This document shows positions 1 to 9,423 of a DNA stretch of 25,430 nt, piece by piece. A model generated the notes under the pieces. It searched no databases, had not been told where the DNA came from, and saw only the letters and a list, made by a program, of their open reading frames with translations. Positions within the stretch are counted from its first letter, which is position 1. Each line of letters starts with the position of its first letter. Made by a program: the position numbers and the translations under genes. Source of the stretch: Carex sylvatica (lineage: Eukaryota > Streptophyta > Magnoliopsida > Poales > Cyperaceae); NCBI GenBank assembly GCA_964058845.1, contig CAXKVR010000904.1, positions 1-25,430 on the forward strand, written 5' to 3'.

Positions 1-2903
1 ACTCCAACCATTTTCTTATTTTAAAGGAAAGATATAGGTACAAACATGGGGAAGATGTCGAGGAATGTCGAAAAGTCTTTGATGCCATAGCTTGCAAAAG
101 GTACTCTGAGGAGCTGTGCAAAGCAAGGCACCATTGCATCGATAAATATAAGTGGGACATAGATCTATGGAAGGCCAATGAGCCGCATTGGTGTCTTGAT
201 CCCCCAAATTGGCACGGTCTCTGTGACATCTTCAACACTAAGGATTGGAAAGGGTTAAGCAACAAAAACAAAAAAAACCGACTAGCAATGAAATTTACTG
301 TCCCCCACCACGGTGGTTCAGCGAGCACCCGTCAGCATGTGGGTAAACTGGTGAGCTTAATAACCACCATGTTAGTAAATTAAAAATATTTACAATTTAT
401 TATAAAATCTGACCTTCAATAATTCTTGTTTATTCCTTCTCATGTGTAGGCAACGATAAAAAAAGAAACTCCAACATTGGAGGAGATTTACCTACATATG
501 CATTGTAGAGATGAAAATGGAAATTCACCTATGCTGTCTCAATATGAGGCTGCCAATAAGGCCATGTCTGAAGCTACTGAAAATGGTGACCCAACAGAGG
601 GCGTGTCTGGAACTACCATAGAGCCTATAGCTTTCGATGTCAACTCTCTGCAATTCACCGATGCAAGATCCAAAAAATTTTATGTAAGTGGTAATTTTGC
701 ATAATCACAGAACCTTGTTATTGTGCAGTTTGTATTAGCAATACATTTATTGTGCATTTTCAGAATTAACAGTTCCAGCCGTGGCATAACTAGAAATAGC
801 ATCAAATTGAAATTACATCTAAACATTTTTGAATTAACAGTCCCAACCAAGCCATGGAGGGAGATACAGTCGCTAATCAAATCTACATATCAACAAAATT
901 ACATTAATTTTTAATTTATTAACTACATTTCTCTATTATTTCTTTTACTCACCTGTTGCAACTCATAGGAAGAAGTTACCCAATGGAAGGCCGATGAGGC
1001 ATATGTTGCCGAGAATGACGGCACTTTGTACATTGCTGCCATTGGGGGAAAAATCCGTGGCAGGTTGCGAGGCTTTGGGAGCGTGCTTGACCCTCATTTG
1101 GGGAAAACAACCACACGAGCCAAGCCAACCAATTCACAATCTGGGGTGACACAGCATGGGTTGCAGAAAACATACACTGAGGAAGAAATGAACACAATTC
1201 TAGTACAAGAACAACTTAATCGTATTAATGAGGACCGGGAAGAGAGGACTAGGATGCAAGAACAAAATAACATCATGTTCAGGCAGTTGTACGCAATGGT
1301 GGGGATGCAAAGGCCGGACTTGCAGGTATGGGCTAATTATTATTTTCAGTGTCAGTTTAGGATTTGAGAATTTAACCCATGCTAGAAGTCCAGATTGTAG
1401 TAGTGTAACTTCTTCTAGCTGTTGCTAAAGTAGTGAAGAAGATATTATTTTATAATTGATACAATTGATAAATTAAATGATATGAGTTGTGTGTTTAACA
1501 TGAGCTTTATTTTTCCCAATCCAACATGCATGCTAACAAGTACTCTTCCTACTTAAAAATTGATTGGTATTTATAAAGTACAATGTAACAATCTCCACTG
1601 TCAAATTTGTCCATCTCCCCCTTAGAGACTGAAATCATGTGGTGGTTATTGATACGCCAGACTTTCAAGGTAAAAGTCCAATTAAATCCAGTAACATGAG
1701 AGGTTTTATATTTATGGCAGAATTGCAAAGAAAGACGAAAAATATTTCACTCTATGCATAGTACCATAGTACGCATCCTTATGCGCTATGCAAAGTACCA
1801 TACCACTAACCAGCCTCCTAAGAATTATTGAACCTTAAAAATGAAGATATTGATCCATAGCATGCATCATTATGCGCTATGCATAGTACCATTGTACCAT
1901 AACCCTAACCAGACTCCTAGGAATAACCAAATAACTGTGGTTGTTCAACCATCCTAGGAATTTTTACTATTACAATAACATCATGGTTAAGGGCAGTAAG
2001 CAGTAGAAAGGTGACCGGTGTGACAAAATAAGCTACCTGCACCATGGTTGAAGTGTTAAAGTAATTTACATAAATATATAATTTACTCTTCATTTCTGAA
2101 TTTTTATATTTATTGTCACTTGAATTTATTGTTTATTTCTGATTGCTAAATTCTCATTTGAATGGATTCATGTTTAACTTAGGCTCAAGGTTACAGTCAG
2201 GGACCTCAAAATGTGGGTCTAATGGGGAATATCACTAATTTGCAGGTGAAATTGTCAACTTAAAACTAGATGTTAATAGTACTCACTAACCGGATGTTGA
2301 AATGTCCATAATCTAAAACAATTCTTCTTTGGTTAATGATTAGGGTCAAGGTCCCACAACACTACCTCAACCTCATGAAGGAGCTTCGGGAATGCCGATG
2401 GCCATCTCTCAGGTATCATATCAATAGTTGGAACCTTTTTCTTTTTTTATGCACATAGGTTGTATTAGGAAATTTCCTTATCTGTGGCTTTGTAGGTATC
2501 ATACTTAAAAACATGTTCTAGCTAGATGTATGAAGCTAAACTGATAATTTATCAATTAGTCCTATGTTATGAAGATAAAATGAGAATAGAAATATACTTA
2601 GTTTACCATTTTGTCCTATATTATGAAGATAAACTGATTTTTTGTGTAGTAGGTTATAAAGATATACCTATTATACTTATTTTAATACTTTTCGAGTGTT
2701 TCTACAATTTATTATCAATATTAAATTTGATTCTATGCTATATGTTGTATATGTAGGGTCTAGGTGGTGATTTTACAGAATCAAATGGGGGAAGAAATTT
2801 CCAAACACTTCTCAATGTGCAATCTGAAAATGAGCTGGCAACATGTCTAGGTGCTGACGACGAGTGGTTCGGGGAAGAAAGGCAAAACAACCAACCCTTC
2901 TAG
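1..2903 (+). CDS. Ptta/En/Spm-type transposon protein, 5'-truncated by window start
   Basis: Six exons join in frame, all with phase-0 GT-AG introns: 1-350, 450-683, 969-1325, 2183-2245, 2344-2412 and 2757-2903 (stop TAG 2901-2903). About 405 residues are visible and the N-terminus is missing. Exon 1 has the Transposase_24 pattern: tryptophans in W..L and W....F contexts, then S.KNK.NR and a GGSAS..Q stretch. Exon 3 has the following G..RGRLRGFGS block and an acidic, glutamine-rich, probably coiled-coil tail (EEEMNTILVQEQLNRINEDR). In En/Spm the comparable product, TNPA, binds subterminal repeats and works with the TNPD transposase; that role is inferred here from family and position. The small exons 4 and 5 encode Q/G-rich linkers. 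The C-terminus is acidic, with a DDEWFGE motif. No stop or frameshift interrupts the exons. The alternative, a host gene domesticated from this family, is unlikely because a CACTA end lies 1.9 kb downstream. Confidence 0.82.
1326..2182 (+). other. Large intron of the Ptta gene with internal direct repeat
   Basis: This 857-bp intron lies between donor GTATGG and acceptor TTAG. It contains an imperfect direct repeat of about 55-60 bp (1773-1827 and 1864-1925) sharing TTATGCGCTATGCA, AGTACCAT, CTAACCAG and CTCCTA. The sequence TATGCATAGTACCATAGTACGCAT just before the first copy adds a third partial motif. No ORF of note was seen. The GTAGTAGTG at 1397-1405 resembles a CACTA end but is not accompanied by a longer terminal match. 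Confidence 0.6.
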
Positions 2904-3308
2904 TGTGGGGTGTTGTAAACTATTATCACAGAAAAATGATATTTTGTATAGCTAAAAAAATGGTCTCTTTTTGTATATTTTTTATGATGAGTTGTGCGTA
3001 TATTTTGGTTATAGAAACAAGTGGTTGCAATCCTCTTATACTGTGGTTGCAATCCTTTTCGGTTTGATGTTTCAAGGAAAGCTTGAATTTACTATAATGA
3101 TTAATGATAATTAAAATGTTACTCTCCATGTTTTATTGTGTTCTTCTTATTATGTTTCAATGTGTAATGTAAAAGATTTCTTAGTTGCCTATGGATTGGT
3201 ACCAAATTGGTACGGGGTGAATTATAGAATTGGGCCTGAAATTTATTTTCAGGAACTGTAATTTTTTGCATCGGAAAATCTATACAAATATGAGGCCCAG
3301 ACAATATT

Positions 3309-3780
3309 CTTACAAATAACCTGGTGGAGCCCACCTTATTTATCCATGCAACTAATAGGTTAATTATCCATGCAACTAACCATGTGGGACCCACGTTATT
3401 TATCCATGCAACAACTCAATCCTCTATCATTACAAATACTCCATGGGACCCACACACTATATCGTTGCAACTACTCAATGTTACATCGTTGCAACTACTC
3501 AATGTTACATCGTTGCAACTACTCAATTTTACATCGTTGCAACTACTCCATGCTATATCGTTGCCAATACTTCCTGCATCAGATTTGTTGCATGGGTACT
3601 TATTGTATGGGCTTACCGTTGCAACAAATGTTTCAGAAGTTATTGCATAGATAACCCATGCAACAAGTCAGAAATTGAGTAGTTGTAACGGGGTTGTTGC
3701 AACGGTATTTTTTTGGGCTTGTTGCAACGGTAGCCCATGCAACTGACATTTTTGAGGGTTGTTGCATGGGTATATATAAC
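3309..3780 (+). repeat. CACTA subterminal repeat region built on GTTGCAAC / CATGCAAC
   Basis: The left part has ATCCATGCAAC at 3342, 3365 and 3402, with flanking CCCAC-TTATTTATCC copies. The centre is a 24-bp tandem array: the palindrome GTTGCAAC starts at 3464, 3488, 3512 and 3536, with a degenerate fifth copy at 3560. The right part carries the motif in the opposite sense (GTTGCAAC at 3618, 3696 and 3721, followed by GG, and GTTGCATGGG near 3760). Subterminal repeats of this kind are the binding sites of TNPA-like proteins in CACTA elements; binding here is inferred. Confidence 0.75.
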
Positions 3781-4560
3781 AACTTGTCATTCGTGCTAAT
3801 TGTCATACAAGTTCATATTATATTTGTTGTGACAACAACACTAATTTCTTGCTAATTGTTATATATAACAGCTTCCATACCATCTTCAATCATGACATGT
3901 ACTTAATCAAGCAAGTTGTTATTAACAACCAGCAACTTGTCATATAACAACCTAATATATATAACAACTTGTCATTCGTTGGCATGGAAAGTCAAATCTT
4001 CAATCATGACTTACTAATTGAATTTTGACCCTTTCTAATTTTTTGACCCTTTCTAATTTTCGATCATGACTTGTCATTTCTCTCATCTTTCTCTTTCTAA
4101 GCAATAACAACTTGTTCTTTATGAAATATCGATGAAGAGAGAAACAACCTTACTGTTAGAATTCATATATATAACTGCTTGTCATTAAAACAATAATTAT
4201 AGAGGAGGTGAATATGACAAAGGATGGATAACACAGCCTTTTAATTCTGTGCATAATAACAGACAGCCAAAGGATGTATTAGAATGGCTAATAGCGCACC
4301 AAGCATGCATCTGTTATTATGGATCATGTCAGTATAATAGCGCATCTTTAATCCTGGATAATAGCTATCTGTTAATATGCACCTTTTAATAAAGATCAAT
4401 ATGATAAAGGCACCCTTTAATCAAACTATCAATATGCACCTGTTGATTTGCGTTATATATCAGTATGCACCCTTTAATAGCACCTTTTAATTAAGCCTTT
4501 ATACCATGCATAATTAAGTCTATACGCCATTTAAATCAGGCCAATTAAAATCAGTCCATT
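3781..4560 (+). repeat. Outer CACTA subterminal region with two further repeat motifs
   Basis: From 3775 to 4180 the motif AACAACTTGTCAT or ACTTGTCAT recurs (near 3779, 3962, and variants near 3940, 4070 and 4178). From 4230 to 4500 a second motif, GCACC(T/C)TTTAAT, occurs at 4379, 4410, 4468 and 4480, often after TAT, with related forms near 4235 and 4342. No ORF was seen. The last 250 bp before the terminus (4561-4800) carry no clear repeat. Confidence 0.6.
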
Positions 4561-4800
4561 ATTTTTATTTTGGGCCACCGAATCATATTTTCTTACAAAC
4601 TTGTGTTATTAAAATTGATGGTGTTGTGGCACCAGCACATCTACTGATTGCATTTTGAACATTTATAAAATTCTCTCTACGGATTTTGGACATTTATGAA
4701 ATTGGTGTGCAACCGCTAGAAGTATTGGTGTTTGTTCTATCGTGTTGGTCTCTAGTTGGAGAGAATCCATTACCACATCTAGTTTTGACCCAATAGACAG

Positions 4801-4813
4801 TTTTGTAGTAGTG
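4801..4813 (+). repeat. CACTA right terminal inverted repeat
   Basis: TTTTGTAGTAGTG reads as CACTACTACAAAA on the minus strand, the common terminus of plant CACTA elements. It is followed by TAG, a possible 3-bp target-site duplication. Confidence 0.85.
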
Positions 4814-5242
4814 TAGGTCAAATGGACATCAGACCTATTTTAGATTTGATGGACTCCAGGACCGTCTGATCCGTATTCAGATATGTCCGCTCCCCTATAA
4901 TATTTGTGCGTGCTCCCATCAATTTTGATATGCGCAGATCTTAAAGCAGATCGGATGGTCCTAAAGCCCATCGGACCTAATCCTTTCCCCCTTATATGTA
5001 CGTGAATGTATGGCAAAACATTAATTATCCAACCACCAAGGAGACAACTTCTTCGAGGAGAAGAGGACAACGAATCACAAACAAACATAAACCTAGTCTC
5101 CTAAAAAATAAATGATTAACTAGATAACTATTAATGTATATTGCTAAAATTGGAACGTGAACGTGCGACTTAGTGGGAGAACATGAATGCCAGTATGCCA
5201 TCTATATATGCGAGAACGGGAACGTCAACTTAATTGTGGAGC
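4814..5242. other. Intergenic/upstream DNA of the ankyrin gene
   Basis: There is no convincing ORF. Two segments, about 4847-4873 (with AGGACCGTCTGATC) and 4950-4976 (with GATCGGATGGTCCT), form a weak inverted repeat of roughly 20 bp with about five mismatches. This may be the worn arms of a small MITE. The rest is ordinary AT-rich promoter-like sequence. Confidence 0.35.
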
Positions 5243-5250
5243 TATATAAA
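5243..5250 (+). promoter_or_regulatory. TATA box of the ankyrin/PGG gene
   Basis: TATATAAA lies 64 bp upstream of the ATG at 5314, which would give a 5' leader of about 35 nt. The leader around 5275-5313 is A-rich and has no upstream ATG. Confidence 0.55.
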
Positions 5251-5313
5251 TCCATATGATCTTCTCAAGATCAATACCCAAATTAAGTCGACTAACATAG
5301 CAAGCAAGAAAGC

Positions 5314-7570
5314 ATGAACAACTCAGCTAGCTTAGCTTCCACTTCCCGCCCACCTGTTATCCCGATGGACCAAGAGTTTCTCGAGGAATGCTGCAAAGGT
5401 AATCTCGAGCGCTGCAAAAACATGATTGATGCCAACCCTGATAGGCTTCTCTCTACAACTCCTCACGATAACAACTGCCTTCACATTGCCGCCATGCACG
5501 GCCATGATGATTTCGTCCATGATGATTTCGTAAATGGAGTCTGGTCTAGAGCCCCTTCCGGTGCCCCTTCCCTCTTCTCCGGCACCAATGTTGATGGCGA
5601 GACCCCATTGATAGCTGCTCTGATGGCGGGTCACGAATCTTTCGCTTCTAAAATCATCACATACTATCCGGCCAATGCTTTGGAAGAAGGGAGGTCGTTG
5701 ACACACATGCTCTTGAAGGTAGATAGGCGTGGTGAGAATGTGCTGCATCATGCTCTAAGAAATGGCTTTCATGAGTTCGCATGGGATCTCTTGAACAAAG
5801 AGAAAAAACTGTCCGAGCAAATTATGAAAACAGGTGAGTCGCCAATGTTTATGGCCGCCCGCAAAGGATATGCTCGAGTTGTAGAAAAATTGCTACAAAT
5901 CCCGTCTTCCGCACATTGTGGCACAATATCTGGAACAGCTTTACATGCTGCTGTGAGATTCGACCATCAAGGTTCATTACTTATAAGCTCAATTCTGTGC
6001 ATGTTATTTTTTTTCATGCTAATTAGACACTTGTTATGCAATTGTATTTACCATTGTAGTTAGATCTTATGTTTTTCAGTTGAGAGAAATCCAATTTGAC
6101 TCGAGGTAATTTGAATAAATATTTCGAGTCAAATTGGGCCAGCAGCGACCCCACCATTTGAATTGTGCCACAACTTATGCCATTGTACTTACCATTGTAG
6201 CTAGCCCAGCAGCGACCCCACCATTTGAACAACTTACTTGTCATAAATTTTAGGTGGTAATGTACTGTCAGATATAGTTACAAAATGTTGCAGTTAGATC
6301 TTATATGTGTATTTCAGTAATTACTAATGTTGTAATTTTATGTTGACATCTACTGTCAGATATAGTTGAGAAACTGTTGGCAGCACGGCCGGGACTAGCA
6401 GAATGTCAAGATTCAATGGGAATGACTCCACTGCAAAGAGCTATAATTCACAAGAATCTCGGTATGGTGAATATACTCTTAAAATCAAATCCTAAGTTGG
6501 CATACATTAGGAATAGAGAAACAGGAGATACTCCATTAATTATGGCAGCGGAATTAGGCTTCATATCGATCGCTAAAGAGATCATGCGCATTTGCCCCGA
6601 CTCTGCTTATACTCCCAACAACAATGGGCATAGTGCACTTCATGTAGCTATTAAAGAGGAGAAACTGGATTTTGTCAACTACATAGTCAGAACACCCCTG
6701 CTTCAAAGGCTTATTAACCAAGCCGACAACAATGGCAGTCTTCCTTTGCATCAGGCTGCTGATAAGTGCAACCCAGAGCTCATTCGTTCTTTACTAACCC
6801 ATAAAAGACATGATGATACTGCTGTTAATGGTAGCAGTTATACTGCAGTTCACAGTGTTACCATAAAGACGGACTTATCGAAGACTCTGAAATGGGTAAG
6901 TCAATTAATTTTCATGATATAGTATTGTTACACAAGGCCAAGAAAGATAATGCATTTATTTTTTTTGCTGTCACAGAATGAGTCATTCACATTGTTGTCA
7001 AATTTGAACCCCCCCGGATTGAAACAATTTAGTACAACTCGCGCAAAAAATAAAATCAAGGAGAAAGCAATTAAGGAGATCAAGGAAAAAATAGAAAAGT
7101 ACACGTCCAACACATCTCTGGTCGCTGCCCTCCTTGCTACTATCACTTTTGCTGCCGCTTTTACCTTGCCAGGTGGATCCGATACTGATGACGCCAATGC
7201 CGGACACCCCCTTTTTGCAAGGAAAAAAGCTTTCCAGGTGTTCCTCATCTCTGACACCATAGCCATGTGTTGTTCTCTTACCGTCGCATTTCTCTGCATT
7301 TTGACAACATGGGAGGACATGGATTTTCTGCTGAATTATAGAAAAACTACGAGGTTGCTCATGTGGTTGGCTTATGAGACTACTGGAATTGCATTTGGTA
7401 CCGGTTTGTACACGGTGTTGTCGCCCCACCACAAAAGGCTTGCAATTCCCATACTGGTACTCGGCATCATCCTTCCATTTATCTCTTTCATCATTGCTGT
7501 CTGGCCCTTGTTAATGCTTTGGCGAAGGCTTGGTTGTCTTTTTCAAAGAGACTTGGTTCCATATATATGA
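5314..7570 (+). CDS. Ankyrin-repeat protein with C-terminal PGG membrane domain (ACD6-like)
   Basis: Three exons, 5314-5971, 6360-6895 and 6977-7570, give 595 residues with no internal stop. The first junction splits a Q-D-I-V ankyrin helix (phase 1). The second is phase 0 inside the family's usual T-L-K-W-N-E stretch. About nine ankyrin repeats run from residue 54 to about 380 (LHIAA, TPLIAA, VLHHA, PMFMAA, ALHAA, TPLQRA, TPLIMAA, ALHVA, PLHQAA). A lysine/glutamate-rich linker (about 422-440) leads to the PGG domain, with Pro-Gly-Gly at 463-465 and four predicted membrane helices near 445-462, 486-507, 525-546 and 553-578. The family (ACD6, ITN1 and relatives) sits in membranes and acts in defence and salicylic-acid or stress signalling; which branch this gene serves is not shown. 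The ATG has no in-frame competitor after the TATA box. One oddity is a 15-bp in-frame tandem duplication at residues 64-73. Confidence 0.88.
5972..6359 (+). other. First intron of the ankyrin gene: hairpin, repeats and decoy acceptor
   Basis: The intron runs from CAAG|GTTCAT to CTGTCAG|ATATAG. It contains a perfect 14-bp inverted repeat, CCAATTTGACTCGA (6091-6104) with its complement at 6124-6137, and a 19-nt loop. CCAGCAGCGACCCCACC plus ATTTGAA is present twice (near 6139 and 6207). The true acceptor context TACTGTCAGATATAGTT also occurs at 6263-6279, and GTTAGATCTTAT is repeated nearby. The inner copy would read five or six exon-like codons and then stop. Confidence 0.6.
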
Positions 7571-7632
7571 AAACGTGTTAATTTATATCAGAGCTTTCGT
7601 GGTATGAGTTTGAAGAATTAAAAAAAAAAAAT

Positions 7633-7790
7633 CAATTGTATTGCTTGATTTGTCGTGAAAATTATTAAAAAAAATTTAATTGTATTCCTTCATTTGTCGT
7701 GAAAATTATCAAAAAAGTTCAATTGTATTCCTTGATTTGTCGTGAAAATTATTAAAAATTTCAATTGTATTCCTTTATTTGTGTTTTATG
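7633..7790 (+). repeat. Tandem repeat, about 42-44 bp unit, downstream of the ankyrin gene
   Basis: Three full copies and one partial copy of a unit containing TCAATTGTATTCCTTGATTT and GTCGTGAAAATTATTAAAAA follow each other, starting near 7633, 7677, 7719 and 7761. They begin about 60 bp after the stop codon, so they probably lie in or just after the 3' UTR. Copies differ at a few sites and in A-tract length. Confidence 0.8.
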
Positions 7791-8362
7791 ATATCTCTAT
7801 CCTTTGAAACTGATCAGATGAAAATAAGCATGGAAAATTTGAATTAACTTATGAATTAAATTAATTAGGAACTCTATTCTGCGCAATTTTTAGTGCAAAA
7901 TTTGAAGGACTGATGAGCCTAGCTAGCTGCAAACTTTGAAGTTTGGATTTCAGTGATGTAGTTTTTGGCGGAAAAGATAGACTCTAGAAAATCGAATTAC
8001 CATTCCATATATATATACACATGCATAGGAGTATCGTGTCTGTTCGTGCGTTGCATCGAAGATATATTATAAGAAAAAAAATTCATACTAAATGACAAAT
8101 AACATTACTCAAATGACATCTACAAGTAAATAAGATTTGTTAAGTGACATATACATTTTTTTTTTATCTTTTTAACATATTTTCATAAATGACATATTAA
8201 ATGACAAATAATATATCTTAAATGATATAAAAAAATAGAATGAAATGAAGACTTGACTAATAATTAATCAATCAATTCAAAAATCCTCAAATGATATTTA
8301 AAAAAAAAAGAAAGAAATCATGACTAATCAGAAAAATGATACAATTTGCATGTGGAGAGTTT
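7791..8362. other. AT-rich intergenic DNA, no gene
   Basis: Very AT-rich, with no ORF of note. Between about 8090 and 8290 the phrase AAATGACA or AAATGATAT recurs at irregular spacing, suggesting a degraded tandem or MITE-like sequence. GTTCGTGCGTTGCATCGAAG near 8041-8060 resembles a repeat commonly seen in grass intergenic DNA; this is recognised only loosely. Confidence 0.3.
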
Positions 8363-9167
8363 GTGTGGCGAGTACGTGTCTAAATAAATTTAGACTTCTA
8401 TACGTAAAAATACATAAAAAAAGATGCATTAATTAAGAATATTTAATCGGAGGGTTGATATTTAATATGATATTTCATCTTTTAATCAAAATTATTGACA
8501 GATTAGGACATCTGAGTGCTTAATATAAGAATGAAGATATGTTTGTTTCATTAATTGTTCAAGACAATTCCATTGCATGTGTTGCTACTATTTTGCTGAT
8601 GTCTATTTAATTGTTTGAACAAATTTAATATTGTAAATAAATAACAATACTAAATGTAAAAGAAAACGAAAGTTAGCTGATTAGAAAAGCACAAGTTAAC
8701 ATAACATAAATGAATATCACCATCCGATGCATTAAAACTGAAAACTGAAATAAAATAAAATAACATAACATAAATGAATATCACACTAAATAAGAAGTCT
8801 AAATAAAGGGGAAAATGACTATCTCAGTTAAACGTGTTATATTATAATTTGAGCCGTAAGGCCCGTATTAACAAGATTAGAACTTACATAATTTTGTATT
8901 TATACACATATACCGCGATGATATCCATGTATTAAAAATTTAAAAAATATTTATGTGCATCAAAACTATTTGTAATTGTGGTTAAACATATCTCCTCTCC
9001 TGTATTAAGCATGTTGGGTGTTTCTATTCTTCAATAATTAATTAATTGATAAAAATTCGAATTGAATCTGAACCTCCAATCAAATAATATATCTTCTTTT
9101 GATTGAATGCATTTATTTTAATATAGAAGTCTAAATTTAATTAGTTAAAATCATACTCGCCACGATA
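8363..9167. repeat. Segment bounded by about 90-bp inverted repeats (possible foldback element)
   Basis: The left arm, about 8363-8455, contains GTGGCGAGTACG, AAATTTAGACTTCTATA, GATGCATTAAT and TTTAATCGGAGG. The right arm, about 9073-9167, carries the complements: CCTCCAATCAAATA, GAATGCATTTA, TATAGAAGTCTAAATTTA and ATACTCGCCAC. Identity is partial, with small gaps. The interior has no ORF but holds a perfect 24-bp direct repeat (8697-8720 and 8761-8784). An unclassified non-autonomous DNA element is the simplest reading. Its right end lies about 190 bp before the ATG of the next gene. Confidence 0.5.
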
Positions 9168-9357
9168 TTACACAATTAAAATTTAATAAACTGCCATCTA
9201 GCGATTTTTTTTTTCACGTACCGATGAGGGAAGCAATTTATATCCCCTTCCTCCGCCGCCGGACAGCTTACAACTTGCATTTGAATAACACAAACAGATG
9301 CAAGAATTGGTCTGAAGAGGTGAGAGAAAAAGGTATAGAAGGAGAGAAACCCTAACA

Positions 9358-9423
9358 ATGGAGATCAGCGAAGCCGCACCTATTATCGTCGTTTTTCTAC
9401 TCGCTGCTCAAGTTATAGCTTTG
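9358..9423 (+). CDS. Probable first coding exon of an unidentified small-membrane-protein gene
   Basis: An ATG in good plant context (AACCCTAACAATGG) opens 22 codons that end at a clean donor, TTG|GTAAAC, in phase 0. The peptide begins MEISEAAP and continues as a hydrophobic stretch (IIVVFLLAAQVIAL), so it looks like a signal anchor or the start of a membrane segment. The preceding 150 bp are GC-richer, with GA-rich stretches typical of a 5' UTR. I do not recognise the gene. No second exon could be found before the retrotransposon stack that begins at 10238, so the gene is either split by a very large intron holding the whole stack or has lost its remainder. Confidence that this is a real exon is moderate. 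Confidence 0.45.

Larger units (their letters stand above)
1..4813 (+). mobile_element. CACTA (En/Spm) DNA transposon, right-hand part
   Basis: The segment ends at 4801-4813 in TTTTGTAGTAGTG, the reverse complement of the CACTACTACAAAA terminus typical of plant CACTA elements. Inside it lie a Ptta/En/Spm-type gene (1-2903) and a repeat-rich subterminal region (about 3309-4560), the expected order for the 3' half of such an element. The left terminus, and any TNP2/TNPD-type transposase, would lie before position 1. The three bases after the terminus are TAG, a candidate 3-bp target duplication that cannot be checked without the left end. The gene is open in all visible exons, so the element may be young or still mobilisable. 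Terminus and gene are seen directly; the extent to the left is inferred. Confidence 0.85.

Noticed and set aside
1397..1405. GTAGTAGTG as a second CACTA terminus
   Set aside because: Only nine bases match, there is no TTTT before it, and it lies within an intron of the element's own gene.
3458..3575. CRISPR-like regular array
   Set aside because: The 24-bp units are directly contiguous with no unique spacers, and the genome is a plant nuclear one.
3324..3682. Open frames with a repeated HRCNYSML-like pattern
   Set aside because: Produced by the 24-bp subterminal tandem repeat of the CACTA element, open in three frames at once.
5332..5751. 139-codon minus-strand frame opposite ankyrin exon 1
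   Set aside because: Antisense shadow of the well-supported ankyrin coding exon; no recognisable domain.
6998..7432. 144-codon minus-strand frame opposite the PGG exon
   Set aside because: Antisense shadow of exon 3.
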